Positions 36,544-46,300 of a DNA stretch of 64,000 nucleotides are shown one piece after another (positions within the stretch are counted from its first letter, which is position 1; every line of letters starts with the position of its first letter). A program made the position numbers and the translations under genes. The notes beneath the pieces are model-generated. The model searched no databases and was not told the origin of the DNA. It worked only from the letters and a program-made list of their open reading frames with translations. The DNA comes from Amycolatopsis vastitatis (GTDB lineage: Bacteria; Actinomycetota; Actinomycetes; Mycobacteriales; Pseudonocardiaceae): contig NZ_NMUL01000039.1 of NCBI RefSeq assembly GCF_002234595.1, positions 225,520 through 289,519 of the forward strand, read 5' to 3'.

Positions 36544-37284
36544 TCAGTTCGGCTTCGCCAATGCTGTCGTCGTCGCTCCCGCGATCTCGCCTCCGTCGAC
36601 GACGACCTCGTGCCCGGTGACGAACGCCGCATCAGGAGAAGCCAAGTAGAAGAAGGCGTTCGCGATCTCCTCGGGCGCGGCGTGCCTCCCCGCCGGAATA
36701 CAACCGTTGACCGCCTCGAGCATGGAATCGGAATATTCTGCCCGTTGCATCGGTGTGAGCACGGCTCCCGGCGCCACACACGCCACCCGGATCAACGGCG
36801 CGAGTTCGAGGGCGAACGTTCGGCACAAGGCCCCGATTCCCGCCTTGGACGCATTGTAGTCGGCGTACAAGGGATAGCCGCGCAGCCCGTTCACCGACGA
36901 AGTAGCCAGCAGCACGCCCGGCCGTGCCGACGCGGACATCGCGCGAGCAGTATGGCGCCACAGAGCCAGGACCCCGAGGAGGTTAACTTCGAGCACCCGG
37001 CGAGCCTCTTCTTCACTGATTTCCAGTGCCGGGTGGCGGATGCTGATCCCGGCGTTCGCGACCACCACGTCGATGCCGCCATGTTCGGACTCGACCTTCG
37101 CCACCGCTGCGGCCACCGCGGCCCAGTCCGAAACGTCGACTTCTTCCCAGCTGATCGAGGACCCGACCGGGACAGCCGGTCTTGCCACGTCGAAGTTGAT
37201 CACCCGATCGCCTGCCGCCGCGAAACGCGCCGCAGTCGCCTCTCCGATGCCACTGCTGGCACCCGACACAATCACCGTTCGCAC
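36544..37284 (-). CDS. Short-chain dehydrogenase/reductase
   Basis: A 246-residue classical SDR. The Rossmann motif is SGASSGIGEATA, with NAG in VVANAGIS, a Ser in LLATSSVNG and the catalytic YNASK. The C-terminal FVTGHEVVVDGGEI is standard. GTG at 37284 has GGGAGA upstream. It lies in the NRPS/PKS operon between the oxygenase and the lone C protein. It probably oxidises or reduces a hydroxyl on the acyl chain or on an amino acid made by the neighbouring hydroxylase. The substrate cannot be told from sequence. Confidence 0.9.
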   Translation of the reverse strand: MRTVIVSGASSGIGEATAARFAAAGDRVINFDVARPAVPVGSSISWEEVDVSDWAAVAAAVAKVESEHGGIDVVVANAGISIRHPALEISEEEARRVLEVNLLGVLALWRHTARAMSASARPGVLLATSSVNGLRGYPLYADYNASKAGIGALCRTFALELAPLIRVACVAPGAVLTPMQRAEYSDSMLEAVNGCIPAGRHAAPEEIANAFFYLASPDAAFVTGHEVVVDGGEIAGATTTALAKPN

Positions 37285-37297
37285 GCACTTCTCCCGT

Positions 37298-38329
37298 TCA
37301 GTACAAAACGTATTCGCCGGCCGAACGCGATGACAGAACGGGCCGGCGGAGGTCCCGCCGGACCGTGAGCTTCTTCAGCCACCGGTCGGTTCCGTCGTAG
37401 CGGCTGACGAACGAGCGGCGTCCGTGCACGGCGACGTAGTTGTCCACGACCAGAAGCACTCCCGGAGCGACGACCACGTCCCGCTGGACCCGTTCGAGCT
37501 CTTCCATCAGATGCCCCAGCGCACGCGCCGCCGCCGGATCGTCGCCCGCACAGCGCATGAACGGGCGGTCCACCTTCAGATAGGGGTGCGCGGGATCGCC
37601 GAAGAGGACCGCGACCGGCTCGGGGACATCACGCATCCGCTTCATCACCCGCAACGCCGGATGAGCCGGGTTCCGGATCTCGAGCTGCCGGATGTGCTCG
37701 TCATCGGGAAGGATGTGGAAACGCGGGGCGGCCAGCACCTTTCGATCACGGGCACTGAGCCGGACATCGCGAACCGAAGCGACGACCGTCGGCACGCGGT
37801 CGTGGTTTCTCAGTCCGTAGAGCAGCAGGTAGTCGCAGCGGTCCGGGTGGAAGCCGTCCTCGGTGTGGAACTCGAGCAACGACGTGCTGCCGTGGCCGTT
37901 CTGCCGGTGCTCGTCGCCGCGCACGGGAAGGATGTCCTGCACCATCCGGCCCGACTGCAGCGTGGCCCACGTGAACGGTTCGCCGAGCGACAGCCCGCAC
38001 AGCGCCAGGATGATCTCGTGCTCGAGCGTGCGGGAACTCCCGGCCGGCGTGCTCCAGTGGGCCGGGGTCGGGCCGATCGCATGATCGTCCACCGGCAGGC
38101 CGGTCACGAGAAACGCCCCAACGGACTCCGTACGACGGACCGACTCGAAGAACACCCGGAGGCCCGGGGGCAGCGCGACCAGTTCTTTCCAGTGTTCGCA
38201 GTAGAAGGCCGATGACGTCGGGTGCGCAACACTTTCGCGCAGGCTCTTGGCCAGCATCGAGATGGCGTGTGCCTCCGCCTCACTCAGCTGATACTCCGGG
38301 ACAGCGCTGATCGCAGGCGCGCCCATCAC
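37298..38329 (-). CDS. Fe(II)/2-oxoglutarate amino acid beta-hydroxylase (VioC/AsnO/clavaminate-synthase type)
   Basis: A 343-residue non-haem iron oxygenase. The metal ligands are His and Glu of FHTEDGFHP, an HxE rather than HxD pattern, typical of the clavaminate synthase/VioC/AsnO branch. The distal His is in VDNYVAVHGRRSFVS, with the following Arg region binding 2-oxoglutarate (YDGTDRWLKKL). Known relatives hydroxylate the beta carbon of free Arg, Asn or similar residues before NRPS loading. GTG 38329 overlaps the mbtH stop; an ATG follows at 38326. It likely makes a beta-hydroxy amino acid for this NRPS. Confidence 0.88.
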   Translation of the reverse strand: MMGAPAISAVPEYQLSEAEAHAISMLAKSLRESVAHPTSSAFYCEHWKELVALPPGLRVFFESVRRTESVGAFLVTGLPVDDHAIGPTPAHWSTPAGSSRTLEHEIILALCGLSLGEPFTWATLQSGRMVQDILPVRGDEHRQNGHGSTSLLEFHTEDGFHPDRCDYLLLYGLRNHDRVPTVVASVRDVRLSARDRKVLAAPRFHILPDDEHIRQLEIRNPAHPALRVMKRMRDVPEPVAVLFGDPAHPYLKVDRPFMRCAGDDPAAARALGHLMEELERVQRDVVVAPGVLLVVDNYVAVHGRRSFVSRYDGTDRWLKKLTVRRDLRRPVLSSRSAGEYVLY

Positions 38330-38532
38330 CGGTCCTGCTTTGCGAGGTGGACAGGACGCAGGTCCGTCCAGTTCTGTTCGACGTAGTCGAGGCAGGATCG
38401 CCGATCGGCTTCTCCGTATACCTGGCGCCAGCCCGGTGGTACATCCGCGAAGGCGGGCCAGATCGAGTGCTGTCCTTCATCGTTTACCAAAACGAGAAAC
38501 CGCCCTTGTTCATCATCGAACGGATTTTCCAT
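38326..38532 (-). CDS. MbtH-like NRPS chaperone
   Basis: A 68-residue MbtH-like protein that binds and activates adenylation domains. The signature is present: NPFDDEQGRFLVLVNDEGQHSIWPAFADVPPGW, given here in two parts as NPFDDEQGRFLVLVNDEG and HSIWPAFADVPPGW, then C-terminal YVEQNWTDLRP. The ATG at 38532 is chosen for GGAG six bases upstream; a GTG at 38550 is the alternative. It sits between the last NRPS gene and the oxygenase gene, overlapping the latter by 4 bases. Confidence 0.95.
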   Translation of the reverse strand: MENPFDDEQGRFLVLVNDEGQHSIWPAFADVPPGWRQVYGEADRRSCLDYVEQNWTDLRPVHLAKQDR

Positions 38533-38556
38533 GACTTTCTCCAAGCTCACGGTTGG

Positions 38557-41500
38557 CTAGCACTCGAAGTCTTCAGAAGACGGGTTCATTCGGCCAGGAA
38601 ATCGACCGGCAACTTCACAGAAATCGATCACTCCCGCCAGCGTGCTGCGCTCGAACAGCTGCCGCACCGGGATTTCCACATCGGCTCCGTCCCGAAACGC
38701 GCCCGCCAGGCGGCCCAAGGCCAAGGAATCCGCACCCAACTCGAAGAAGTCCTCGTCGTCCCCGATCGAAGGAAGCCCGAGCACTTCAGCGGCGATCGGG
38801 CGAAGCCGACGCATGAGTTCCACCCCCGCCTCCGACGGCACCGAGGGCTGATGCCCGGACACACCCGGCCGATCGGGCATCGAGGCCGGCACCATCGGAC
38901 ATCCGGCGAGCTTTCCGCGCAACACTCGGTGAATCAGCGTGTTCGGATCACCTTCGAATGACTCGAACACGTGAACGAGCCACTCGATCCACGACCACAC
39001 CGCAGATTCGTCGAACAACTCTTCCCGGTAGTCTATCTGCAGGAAGATGCGATCATCACACGCCGCCATGAGGCGCAACGGATAATGAAAGGCGTCGTGA
39101 GCGGCCATTTTCACGAACCCCACATCCAGCCCGATCTCGCCGAGCGGATTTCGTCCCGACTGCCCGTAGTCGCCGAACTTGTCGATGGGGTAGTTTTCGA
39201 ATACGACAGTTGTGTCGAACAGGGCCGCCCGGCCCACCGCGCGATGAATCTCGGTGAGCCCCAGATGGTGCTGGGCCACCAGCGCCGACTGTTCGTCCTG
39301 CACCCGGGTCAACAGGTCGATCAGCCGCTCGTCCGGCCGGATCCGCACCCGCACTGGTACGGTATTGATCAACAGGCCGACGATCTCGGAGACGGCGGGC
39401 ACTTCCGGCGAACGCCCGGATACCGTGGCCCCGAAGACCACGTCTTCGGTGTCCAGCAACCGAGCGAGCAGCAGCGACCAGGCCACCTGGGTCAAGGTGT
39501 TGACCGTGATCCCCCCGGCTCTCGCGGCCGCGGCGATCCGCCGAGAGGCTTCGACCGGTAACTGCGTCGAAATCCGAGCCGGCAGCACGGCGGTCGCCGC
39601 GGAACGGACGCCGGGAGCCACGAGCGCCGGGCTGTTCAGGCCGGCCAGCGCGCTCGCCCAGACAGCGACCGCCGACGACCGATCCTGTCTCGTCACCCAC
39701 GCCAGGTAGTCGCCGTAGGAAGCGGGGCCGGGGAGCTCGTCTCCCTTGTAGAGGGCGAAAAGATCGCGCAACAACGTCGGGATGGACCACCCGTCGACGA
39801 CGATGTGGTGCATGGTCAGTACGACCGTGGTTTTCCCGGAGCTTTCGCGGACGAGCATGAGCCTCGCCGGCGTCGGCGAGTTCAGGTCGAACGGTGTCAG
39901 CCGGTCACTCGCCAGCAGGGCCGGCAGATCGTCGGCGAGTTCGACCTCGCTCCAGACCGGATCCACCCCGCTCGGCAGGACCTGCACCGGCCGCCCGGAC
40001 GGGAGACGGGGGAAGGCCGCCCGCAGGGCCCCGTGCCTGCGCACCAAGGCTCGCCACGCCGCGCGCAAGTCGGCCGCACGGACCTCTCCCGTCAGCGTGA
40101 GCGCGATTTGCACGACGTGCACGTCGACTTCGCCGGCGCTGCAGTCCGCGTGGAAGAGTAGGCCCTCCTGCAAAGGGGAGAGCGGCCAGACGGCCTCCCG
40201 TTCCGGGTACTGCCGGTCGAGGGTCTCGGCTTCCGCCGGTGCGAGCGCCATTGCCGCCGGGACGGGCTCCACATCCCGGGGACGGTCACCTGGACGAGCG
40301 TGTGCGATCAATTCCCGGACGGTGCGATATCGGAAGATGTCGTGCGTGGTCACCACAAAACCCGCTTCGCGTGCCTTTACTGCCAGGTGGATCGACGAGA
40401 TCGAGTCGCCGCCGAGTTCGAAGAAGTCCTCGCCCGTCCCGACCTCCGCAACGCCGAGGACCTCTGCGAAGGCTGCGCTCAGCGCTCGCTCACCGGCGTC
40501 CTGCGGGCACCGCGGGGGCGGCCCGTCACGCTTCACAGGCTCCGGCAGAGCGCGCCGGTCCACCTTCCCGTTGGCGGTCACCGGTATGGAGCCAAGACCG
40601 ACGAAAGCCGTGGGGACCAGGTAGGAAGGCAGCCGTGCCTCGAGGTAACCCCGGAGATCGGCCGAAGCCGCCTCCGCCGGAACCACGTAGGCCACCAGAC
40701 GGTTCCCGCTCGTCGGCGCCTTACGCGCGACGACCAGTGCCCTGCGCACCGCCGGGTGGCCGGCCAGCACGGCGGAGACTTCGTCCGGTTCGACCCGGAC
40801 GCCACGAATCTTCACCTGGTCGTCCACCCGCCCCTGGTATTCGAGTACCCCGTCCGGACCACGGCGTCCCAGGTCGCCGGTGCGATACATCCGGCCACCG
40901 GAGGCGCCGAACGGGCAGGCCACAAACCGATCCGCGGTCAAGTCCGGCCGGCCCGTGTAGCCGTGCGCCAGCCCTGCGCCGGCCAGGTACAGCTCGCCGG
41001 TTTCCCCGGCCGGAACCGGGTGCAGGTTGTGGTCCAGCACGTGAACCTGCGTGTTCCAAATCGGCAGTCCTATCGGGACACCGGTGCGCCGGTCGCTCGG
41101 ATCATACTGCCAGGCAGTCACGTCGACGGCGGCCTCGGTCGGGCCGTACAGGTTGTGCGGGGCCACTCCCAGCACGGCGTGGGCGCGACCGGCCAGCTCC
41201 CGATCGAGCTGTTCACCGCTGCAAATGACACGGCGCAACCTGGTCCCTGTCGTTTCACGTGCCCGGATGAACGCATCCAGCATCGTCGGCACGAAATGAG
41301 CGGTGGTCACTTTCTCCCTCTCGATCAGCCGCGCCAGGTAAGCGGGATCGGTGTGCCCGCCCGGATCGGCCAGAACGACGGTGGCACCGGCCAGCAACGG
41401 CCAGAAGAGCTCCCACACGGACACGTCGAAGCCGACTGGTGTCTTGTGCAGTACCCGCTCGCCGGGCTCCAGCCCGAAGTGGTCCTGCATCCACAGCAAC

Positions 41501-43329
41501 CTGTTGACGATCGCACTGTGGGGCACGACGACCCCTTTGGGTCGTCCGGTGGAACCCGACGTGTAGATGACGTAAGCAGCGTCCTCGGGCGCGGCGGCAC
41601 CGAGCGTGAGCCGGCCGGGCTCGTCTTTCACCAGCTCCTCGTAGGTTCGTTCGGTCACGGTGACGGTCGCTCGGGCGTCGGCACACATGATCTCGGCCCG
41701 CTCCGCCGGGAGATCCGGATCGACGGGCAGGTACGCGGCGCCTGCCTTGTGCACGGCGTACAACGCGATCATCAGTTCCAGGGAGCGGGGCAGGGCAACC
41801 GCCACGACGTGTCCGGGTTCGACGCCGCGCAGCCGAAGGGTCCGGGCGAGCCGGGCTGCGCACCGGTCCAGCTCGCGGTAAGTCAACGTGCGCCCGTTGT
41901 GCACGACCGCGGTCGCTCCGGGCGTCCGGGCGGCCTGCTCCTCGAACAGTTCGGGCAGCGTCGTGCGCGGCACCGGACGAACGGCTGGACTGTCGGCTCC
42001 GGCGAACCGCGCGCCAGTACCGGCGGGCGCCCGCTCGAGCCGGCCGGCGACGCGATCCGGATCGTCCGCCACGGTTTCCATGACGCTCACCAGTTCCGCG
42101 GCGAGCCGGTCGACAGCGTCCCGGTCGATCAGGTCGGTCCGGAAGCTGAGGTGCAGCGACAACTGTTCTCCGGGGTGAACGGCAAGGCTGAGCGGGTAAT
42201 GCATGACCCCGGACTCGCTGTCGTCAGGCAGCGCGGTGGCTCGGAGAGCATCGGAACCCTCCGGCTCTCCTGCCGGATGGCTCTCGAACACGATGACCGT
42301 GTCGAAAAGGTCCCCCAGTCCGACCGCCCGCTGAATGTCCGCCAGGCCGAGATGGTGGTGCGCGGTCAGGGCCGACTGCTGCTGCTGAATCCGGGCGAAC
42401 ATCCGCGCGAGCGGTTCTCCCGGATCGACGGTGACCCGGACGGGGACGGTGGTGACCAGCAGGCCGACCATGTCCTCGACTCCGGGTACCTCCGCCGGCC
42501 GGACCGATACGGTCGCCCCGAACACGACGTCACGCCTGCCGAGCCGGTTCGACAGCAACAGACCCCAAACGCCTTGCACGATCGTGTTCAGCGTCAGCCG
42601 CCGTGCCCGCGCCACCCGGTCGAGTGCGGCCGTCAGGCCGGCCGGCAAGTCGGTGACGATCCTCGACGGCAATGCGGCGGTCCGCTCGCCCGCGTCGGGG
42701 ACAACCAGCGCCGGCTCGTCCAGCCCCGCCAGCGCCGACCGCCATGCCTCGGTGGCGTCGGTGCGGTTTTGCCGGCCGAGCCAGGCCAGGTAGGCGCTGT
42801 AGTTCGCCGGCGGCGCCAGCTCGACCCCCGAGTACGCACGCATGAGATCGCGCCACAACACGGACATGGACCAGCCGTCCACCAGGATGTGGTGGATCGA
42901 CAGCACCAGAGCCGCACGTCGTCGCCCCAGCCGGACCAGGAGGAATCGCAGGGCGGGAGCGTTCCCGAGGTCGAACCGCCGGAGGCGGTCGCGATCGAGC
43001 AGATCGGTCAGCTCGCTTCGCTGCCGGGCGGCCGGAACGTGGGAGAGATCTGTCACTTCGAACGGCACGGTGACGGCGGCGGGCACGATCTGGACGATCC
43101 GTCCCGAGGACAAGCCGAGGAAACCCGCCCGCAACGCGGAATGGCGCTGCACCACGCGACCGCATGCGGCCCGGAGCTCCTGCTCCCGGATCGCTCCTTC
43201 CAGCATCAGTCCGGATTGGACGAGGTAGACATCAGGGCCCTGCGTGTCGTGCTGAGCGTGGAAGAAGAGTCCTTCCTGGAGGGACGACAAGGGCAGGACT
43301 TCTTCGGCAACAGGGTCGCGCACGTTCAC
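38557..43329 (-). CDS. NRPS: C-A(Ser)-PCP-C-PCP
   Basis: A 1,590-residue synthetase. C1 at about 1-430 (HHILVDGWS); A at about 455-930; PCP1 at about 945-1020 (LGGDSISS); C2 at about 1045-1475 (HHIVVDGWS); PCP2 at about 1500-1580 (LGADSLAL). The A-domain pocket, read by eye against GrsA, is D-V-W-H-I-S-L-V-D-K, almost the serine code, so Ser is well supported. The second module has no A domain, and the protein ends after PCP2 without a thioesterase or reductase. PCP2 must therefore be loaded in trans or C2-PCP2 serves a release or tailoring step. Both C domains begin with the L-x-P/S-L-Q-E-G-L-x-F-H form often seen in D-accepting C domains, yet no epimerase exists. GTGA overlap with the upstream NRPS. 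Confidence 0.92.
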   Translation of the reverse strand: MNVRDPVAEEVLPLSSLQEGLFFHAQHDTQGPDVYLVQSGLMLEGAIREQELRAACGRVVQRHSALRAGFLGLSSGRIVQIVPAAVTVPFEVTDLSHVPAARQRSELTDLLDRDRLRRFDLGNAPALRFLLVRLGRRRAALVLSIHHILVDGWSMSVLWRDLMRAYSGVELAPPANYSAYLAWLGRQNRTDATEAWRSALAGLDEPALVVPDAGERTAALPSRIVTDLPAGLTAALDRVARARRLTLNTIVQGVWGLLLSNRLGRRDVVFGATVSVRPAEVPGVEDMVGLLVTTVPVRVTVDPGEPLARMFARIQQQQSALTAHHHLGLADIQRAVGLGDLFDTVIVFESHPAGEPEGSDALRATALPDDSESGVMHYPLSLAVHPGEQLSLHLSFRTDLIDRDAVDRLAAELVSVMETVADDPDRVAGRLERAPAGTGARFAGADSPAVRPVPRTTLPELFEEQAARTPGATAVVHNGRTLTYRELDRCAARLARTLRLRGVEPGHVVAVALPRSLELMIALYAVHKAGAAYLPVDPDLPAERAEIMCADARATVTVTERTYEELVKDEPGRLTLGAAAPEDAAYVIYTSGSTGRPKGVVVPHSAIVNRLLWMQDHFGLEPGERVLHKTPVGFDVSVWELFWPLLAGATVVLADPGGHTDPAYLARLIEREKVTTAHFVPTMLDAFIRARETTGTRLRRVICSGEQLDRELAGRAHAVLGVAPHNLYGPTEAAVDVTAWQYDPSDRRTGVPIGLPIWNTQVHVLDHNLHPVPAGETGELYLAGAGLAHGYTGRPDLTADRFVACPFGASGGRMYRTGDLGRRGPDGVLEYQGRVDDQVKIRGVRVEPDEVSAVLAGHPAVRRALVVARKAPTSGNRLVAYVVPAEAASADLRGYLEARLPSYLVPTAFVGLGSIPVTANGKVDRRALPEPVKRDGPPPRCPQDAGERALSAAFAEVLGVAEVGTGEDFFELGGDSISSIHLAVKAREAGFVVTTHDIFRYRTVRELIAHARPGDRPRDVEPVPAAMALAPAEAETLDRQYPEREAVWPLSPLQEGLLFHADCSAGEVDVHVVQIALTLTGEVRAADLRAAWRALVRRHGALRAAFPRLPSGRPVQVLPSGVDPVWSEVELADDLPALLASDRLTPFDLNSPTPARLMLVRESSGKTTVVLTMHHIVVDGWSIPTLLRDLFALYKGDELPGPASYGDYLAWVTRQDRSSAVAVWASALAGLNSPALVAPGVRSAATAVLPARISTQLPVEASRRIAAAARAGGITVNTLTQVAWSLLLARLLDTEDVVFGATVSGRSPEVPAVSEIVGLLINTVPVRVRIRPDERLIDLLTRVQDEQSALVAQHHLGLTEIHRAVGRAALFDTTVVFENYPIDKFGDYGQSGRNPLGEIGLDVGFVKMAAHDAFHYPLRLMAACDDRIFLQIDYREELFDESAVWSWIEWLVHVFESFEGDPNTLIHRVLRGKLAGCPMVPASMPDRPGVSGHQPSVPSEAGVELMRRLRPIAAEVLGLPSIGDDEDFFELGADSLALGRLAGAFRDGADVEIPVRQLFERSTLAGVIDFCEVAGRFPGRMNPSSEDFEC

Positions 43330-46300
43330 TCGCTTTCCGCCGGGTCCGGAGTGGTGGCGTTACGCCAGGAGGTGACCTCGGCCAGTTCGTCGGCGTCCAG
43401 TTCGAGCAAGCCGTCCAGGTGCGGCTGCGAGTCGCCCGGATCCGGTCGCGTCACGTGCGTCGCCAGATCGGCGACGGTCGGGTGCGCGAACACCTGCTGC
43501 GCGGTGACCACGAGGTTCGCGGAACGAGCTCGCGCAGCCAGCCGGATCGCCGACACCGAGTGGCCGCCCAAGGCGAAGAAGTCATCGTCCGGCCCCACTT
43601 CCGGAACGCCGAGTACCTCGGAGAACAAGGTGGCTAGTAGCGCTTCCTCCGAGGTGGCCACCGGGCGCCGCCGCCCCCCGTCGGTTTCGAAGTGCGGTTG
43701 CCGGAGCGCACCCCGATCGAGCTTCCCGTTGGCGGTCAGCGGCAGGTCGGCCAGTCCGATGAAAGCCGTGGGGACCAGGTGCCGGGGCAGCACCTCCGAC
43801 AAAGCCGCACGAAGGCGCGGCGGGTCGACGTCCGTACCCACCACGTACGCTGTCAGCGCAGGTTTTCCCCATCGGTCGTCGCGCACCACCACCGCCGCAC
43901 GCCGCACGCCGGAAATGCCCGACAGAGCTTGCTCGACCGCGCCGGGTTCCACGCGGAACCCGTTGACCTTGACTTGGTCGTCGAGCCGGCCGAGGTACTC
44001 GAGAACCCCGGTTCGGGTCCGGCGGACGAGATCGCCGGTGCGGTAGATCCGTGCCCCGGCCGGGTCGAACGGGCAAGCCACGAAGCGCGCGGCGGTGCCG
44101 GCCGCCAGGCCGAGATAGCCGCGGGCCAGCCCCACTCCCCCAAGGTACAACTCGCCGGGCACACCGTCCGGCACCGGCCGCAGCTCCCGGTCGAGCACGA
44201 AGGCGGCTTTGCCCGTCACCGGATGCCCGATGGGAATCGAGCCGCGTTCGACATCGGCCGGGACGATGTCGTGGGCGGTGGAAAATCCCAGTGTCTCAAC
44301 CGGACCGTAACCGTTCACGACTCGCAATCGCGGGCACCGGGCGAGCACGGTGGCGACGTGGCTTGCCGACGCGGCCTCACCGGCGGTCATGACCTGGGTC
44401 AGTCCGTCGAACACCTCCGGCCGTTCGTCCACGAGGAGGTTGAACAAGCTTGCCGACAGCTGCAAGGACGTCACCCCGTGTTCGGCCACGAGGTGCGCGA
44501 CCGTGTCGAGGTCGATCTGCGCACCCGGGTACAGCACCGTCGTGCCACCGAAAAGCAGCGCGCCGAAGACCTCCAGCGCGAACGCGTCCCAGGAGACCGG
44601 TGACAGCTGGAGCCACACCTGGTCCGCGCCGAAACTCAGGTAGTCCTGGCCGAGGTAGGTGCCGGTCAGGGCACGGTGCGGGGCGAGGACGCATTTCGGC
44701 CGGCCGGTCGAACCGGAGGTGAACATCGCACAAGCCGGTGCATCCGGGTCCACCGAAACAGCGGGGCTCGAGGAGGATGTGGCGGGGAGCAGAGGTGCCT
44801 CGGCCATCAAGTCCAGAACTTCGACGCCGCGCCACTCGACTGTCCGGGCGCGCGCGGAAGTGGACAGCACCAAGCTCATTCCGGAGTCGCCGGCGACGGT
44901 GGCCACCCACTCCGGTGGAAACTCCACGTCCAGCAGCGCGTACGCCCGACCGGCCTTGAGTACGGCCAGCAGAGCCACGACCAATTCCGGCCCACGGTCC
45001 AGGTGGATGCCGATGACCGGGCCGGCGAGGGGCCGCGCGAGCAGGTGGCTGGCGAGGCGGTCGGCGCGGGAGGCCAGTTCGGCGTAGGTGAGCCGCTCGT
45101 CGCCGGCAATGACGGCGATCGCCTGGGGCGTGGCCCGAGCCCGGTCCTGGAACACTTCGTGCAGGCACTCGCCGGGCGACCGGCCGACGGCGGCCTTGGC
45201 GATCCGCCCTCGTTCCTCCGGCAGGAGGACGTCCACCTCCCGGAGCGGAATGGCGGGGGCGTCGGCGACCGTCCGCAGCACTTGACCGAGGCGGTCCACC
45301 ATGGCCTTCGCAGTCGCCCGATCGAACAGGTCGACGGCGTAGACGAGGGCGAGCTCCAGTTCGTCACCGGACACGACACCGAACTCGAAGGTCAGGTCGA
45401 ACCGAGCTGCCACGTGCGCCGGAGGCTCTTCCTCGACCGCCAAACCGGTCAGCTCCAGAGCGGGCGCTCCGGTGTCGCGCGCGACCAGTACCACCTGGAA
45501 CAGAGGATGGACCGACGGCAGCCGGACCGGGTCGATCGCTCCCACGACTTCGTCGAACGCGACATCGGCGTTCGCGAACGCCTCGAGATCCGCTTCACGA
45601 ACTCTGGTGAGTAGTTCCGCGAAAGTGATTTCGCCCGAAACGTCCGTGCGTAGCACCATCGTGTTCGCGAAGAAGCCGATCATCCCGTCCAACGCGGGGT
45701 CGGTCCTGGCCGCGCTCGGGGTCCCGACAGCAATGTCGGAGCCGGCACCGAGGCGAGACAGCACCAGGCTCAGCGCTGCCTGGACCACCATGAACAGCGT
45801 GACGTTGTGTTGCCGAGCGAGGTCCCGCAACGCGTGGTGCGACGACGTGCCCAAAACAGCGCGCACATGGTCACCGTCGTGGTTTCGGCGAGCCGGCCGC
45901 GGCCTGTCCGTCGGCAGGTTCGTGACGGTGGCCAGCCCGGCGAGGGCAGCGCACCAATAGCGCAGTTGTTGCGTACGCAGGGTGCCGGAGTCACGCGGAG
46001 TGCTCAGGAACTCTTCGAGCCACAGCGTGTAATCGGCGTATTGAACCGGCAGCGGAGACCACGCCGGCGCGGTTGCCGCCACCCGCGCTTCATAGGCCGC
46101 TGCGAGATCAAGGGCGAATGGGCCGGCCGACCATCCGTCTGTTGCGCTGTGGTGGATCACCACGGACAGAACATGGTCCTGCTCGCCGACGCTGTAGAGC
46201 CGAACCCGGATCGGCAGTTCCCCGGAAAGGTCGAAGGGGGCGCGTTCGGCCTCGGCGATGCGGCTTCGCCGCTCTTTCTCGTCAACGCACTCCAGGAACT

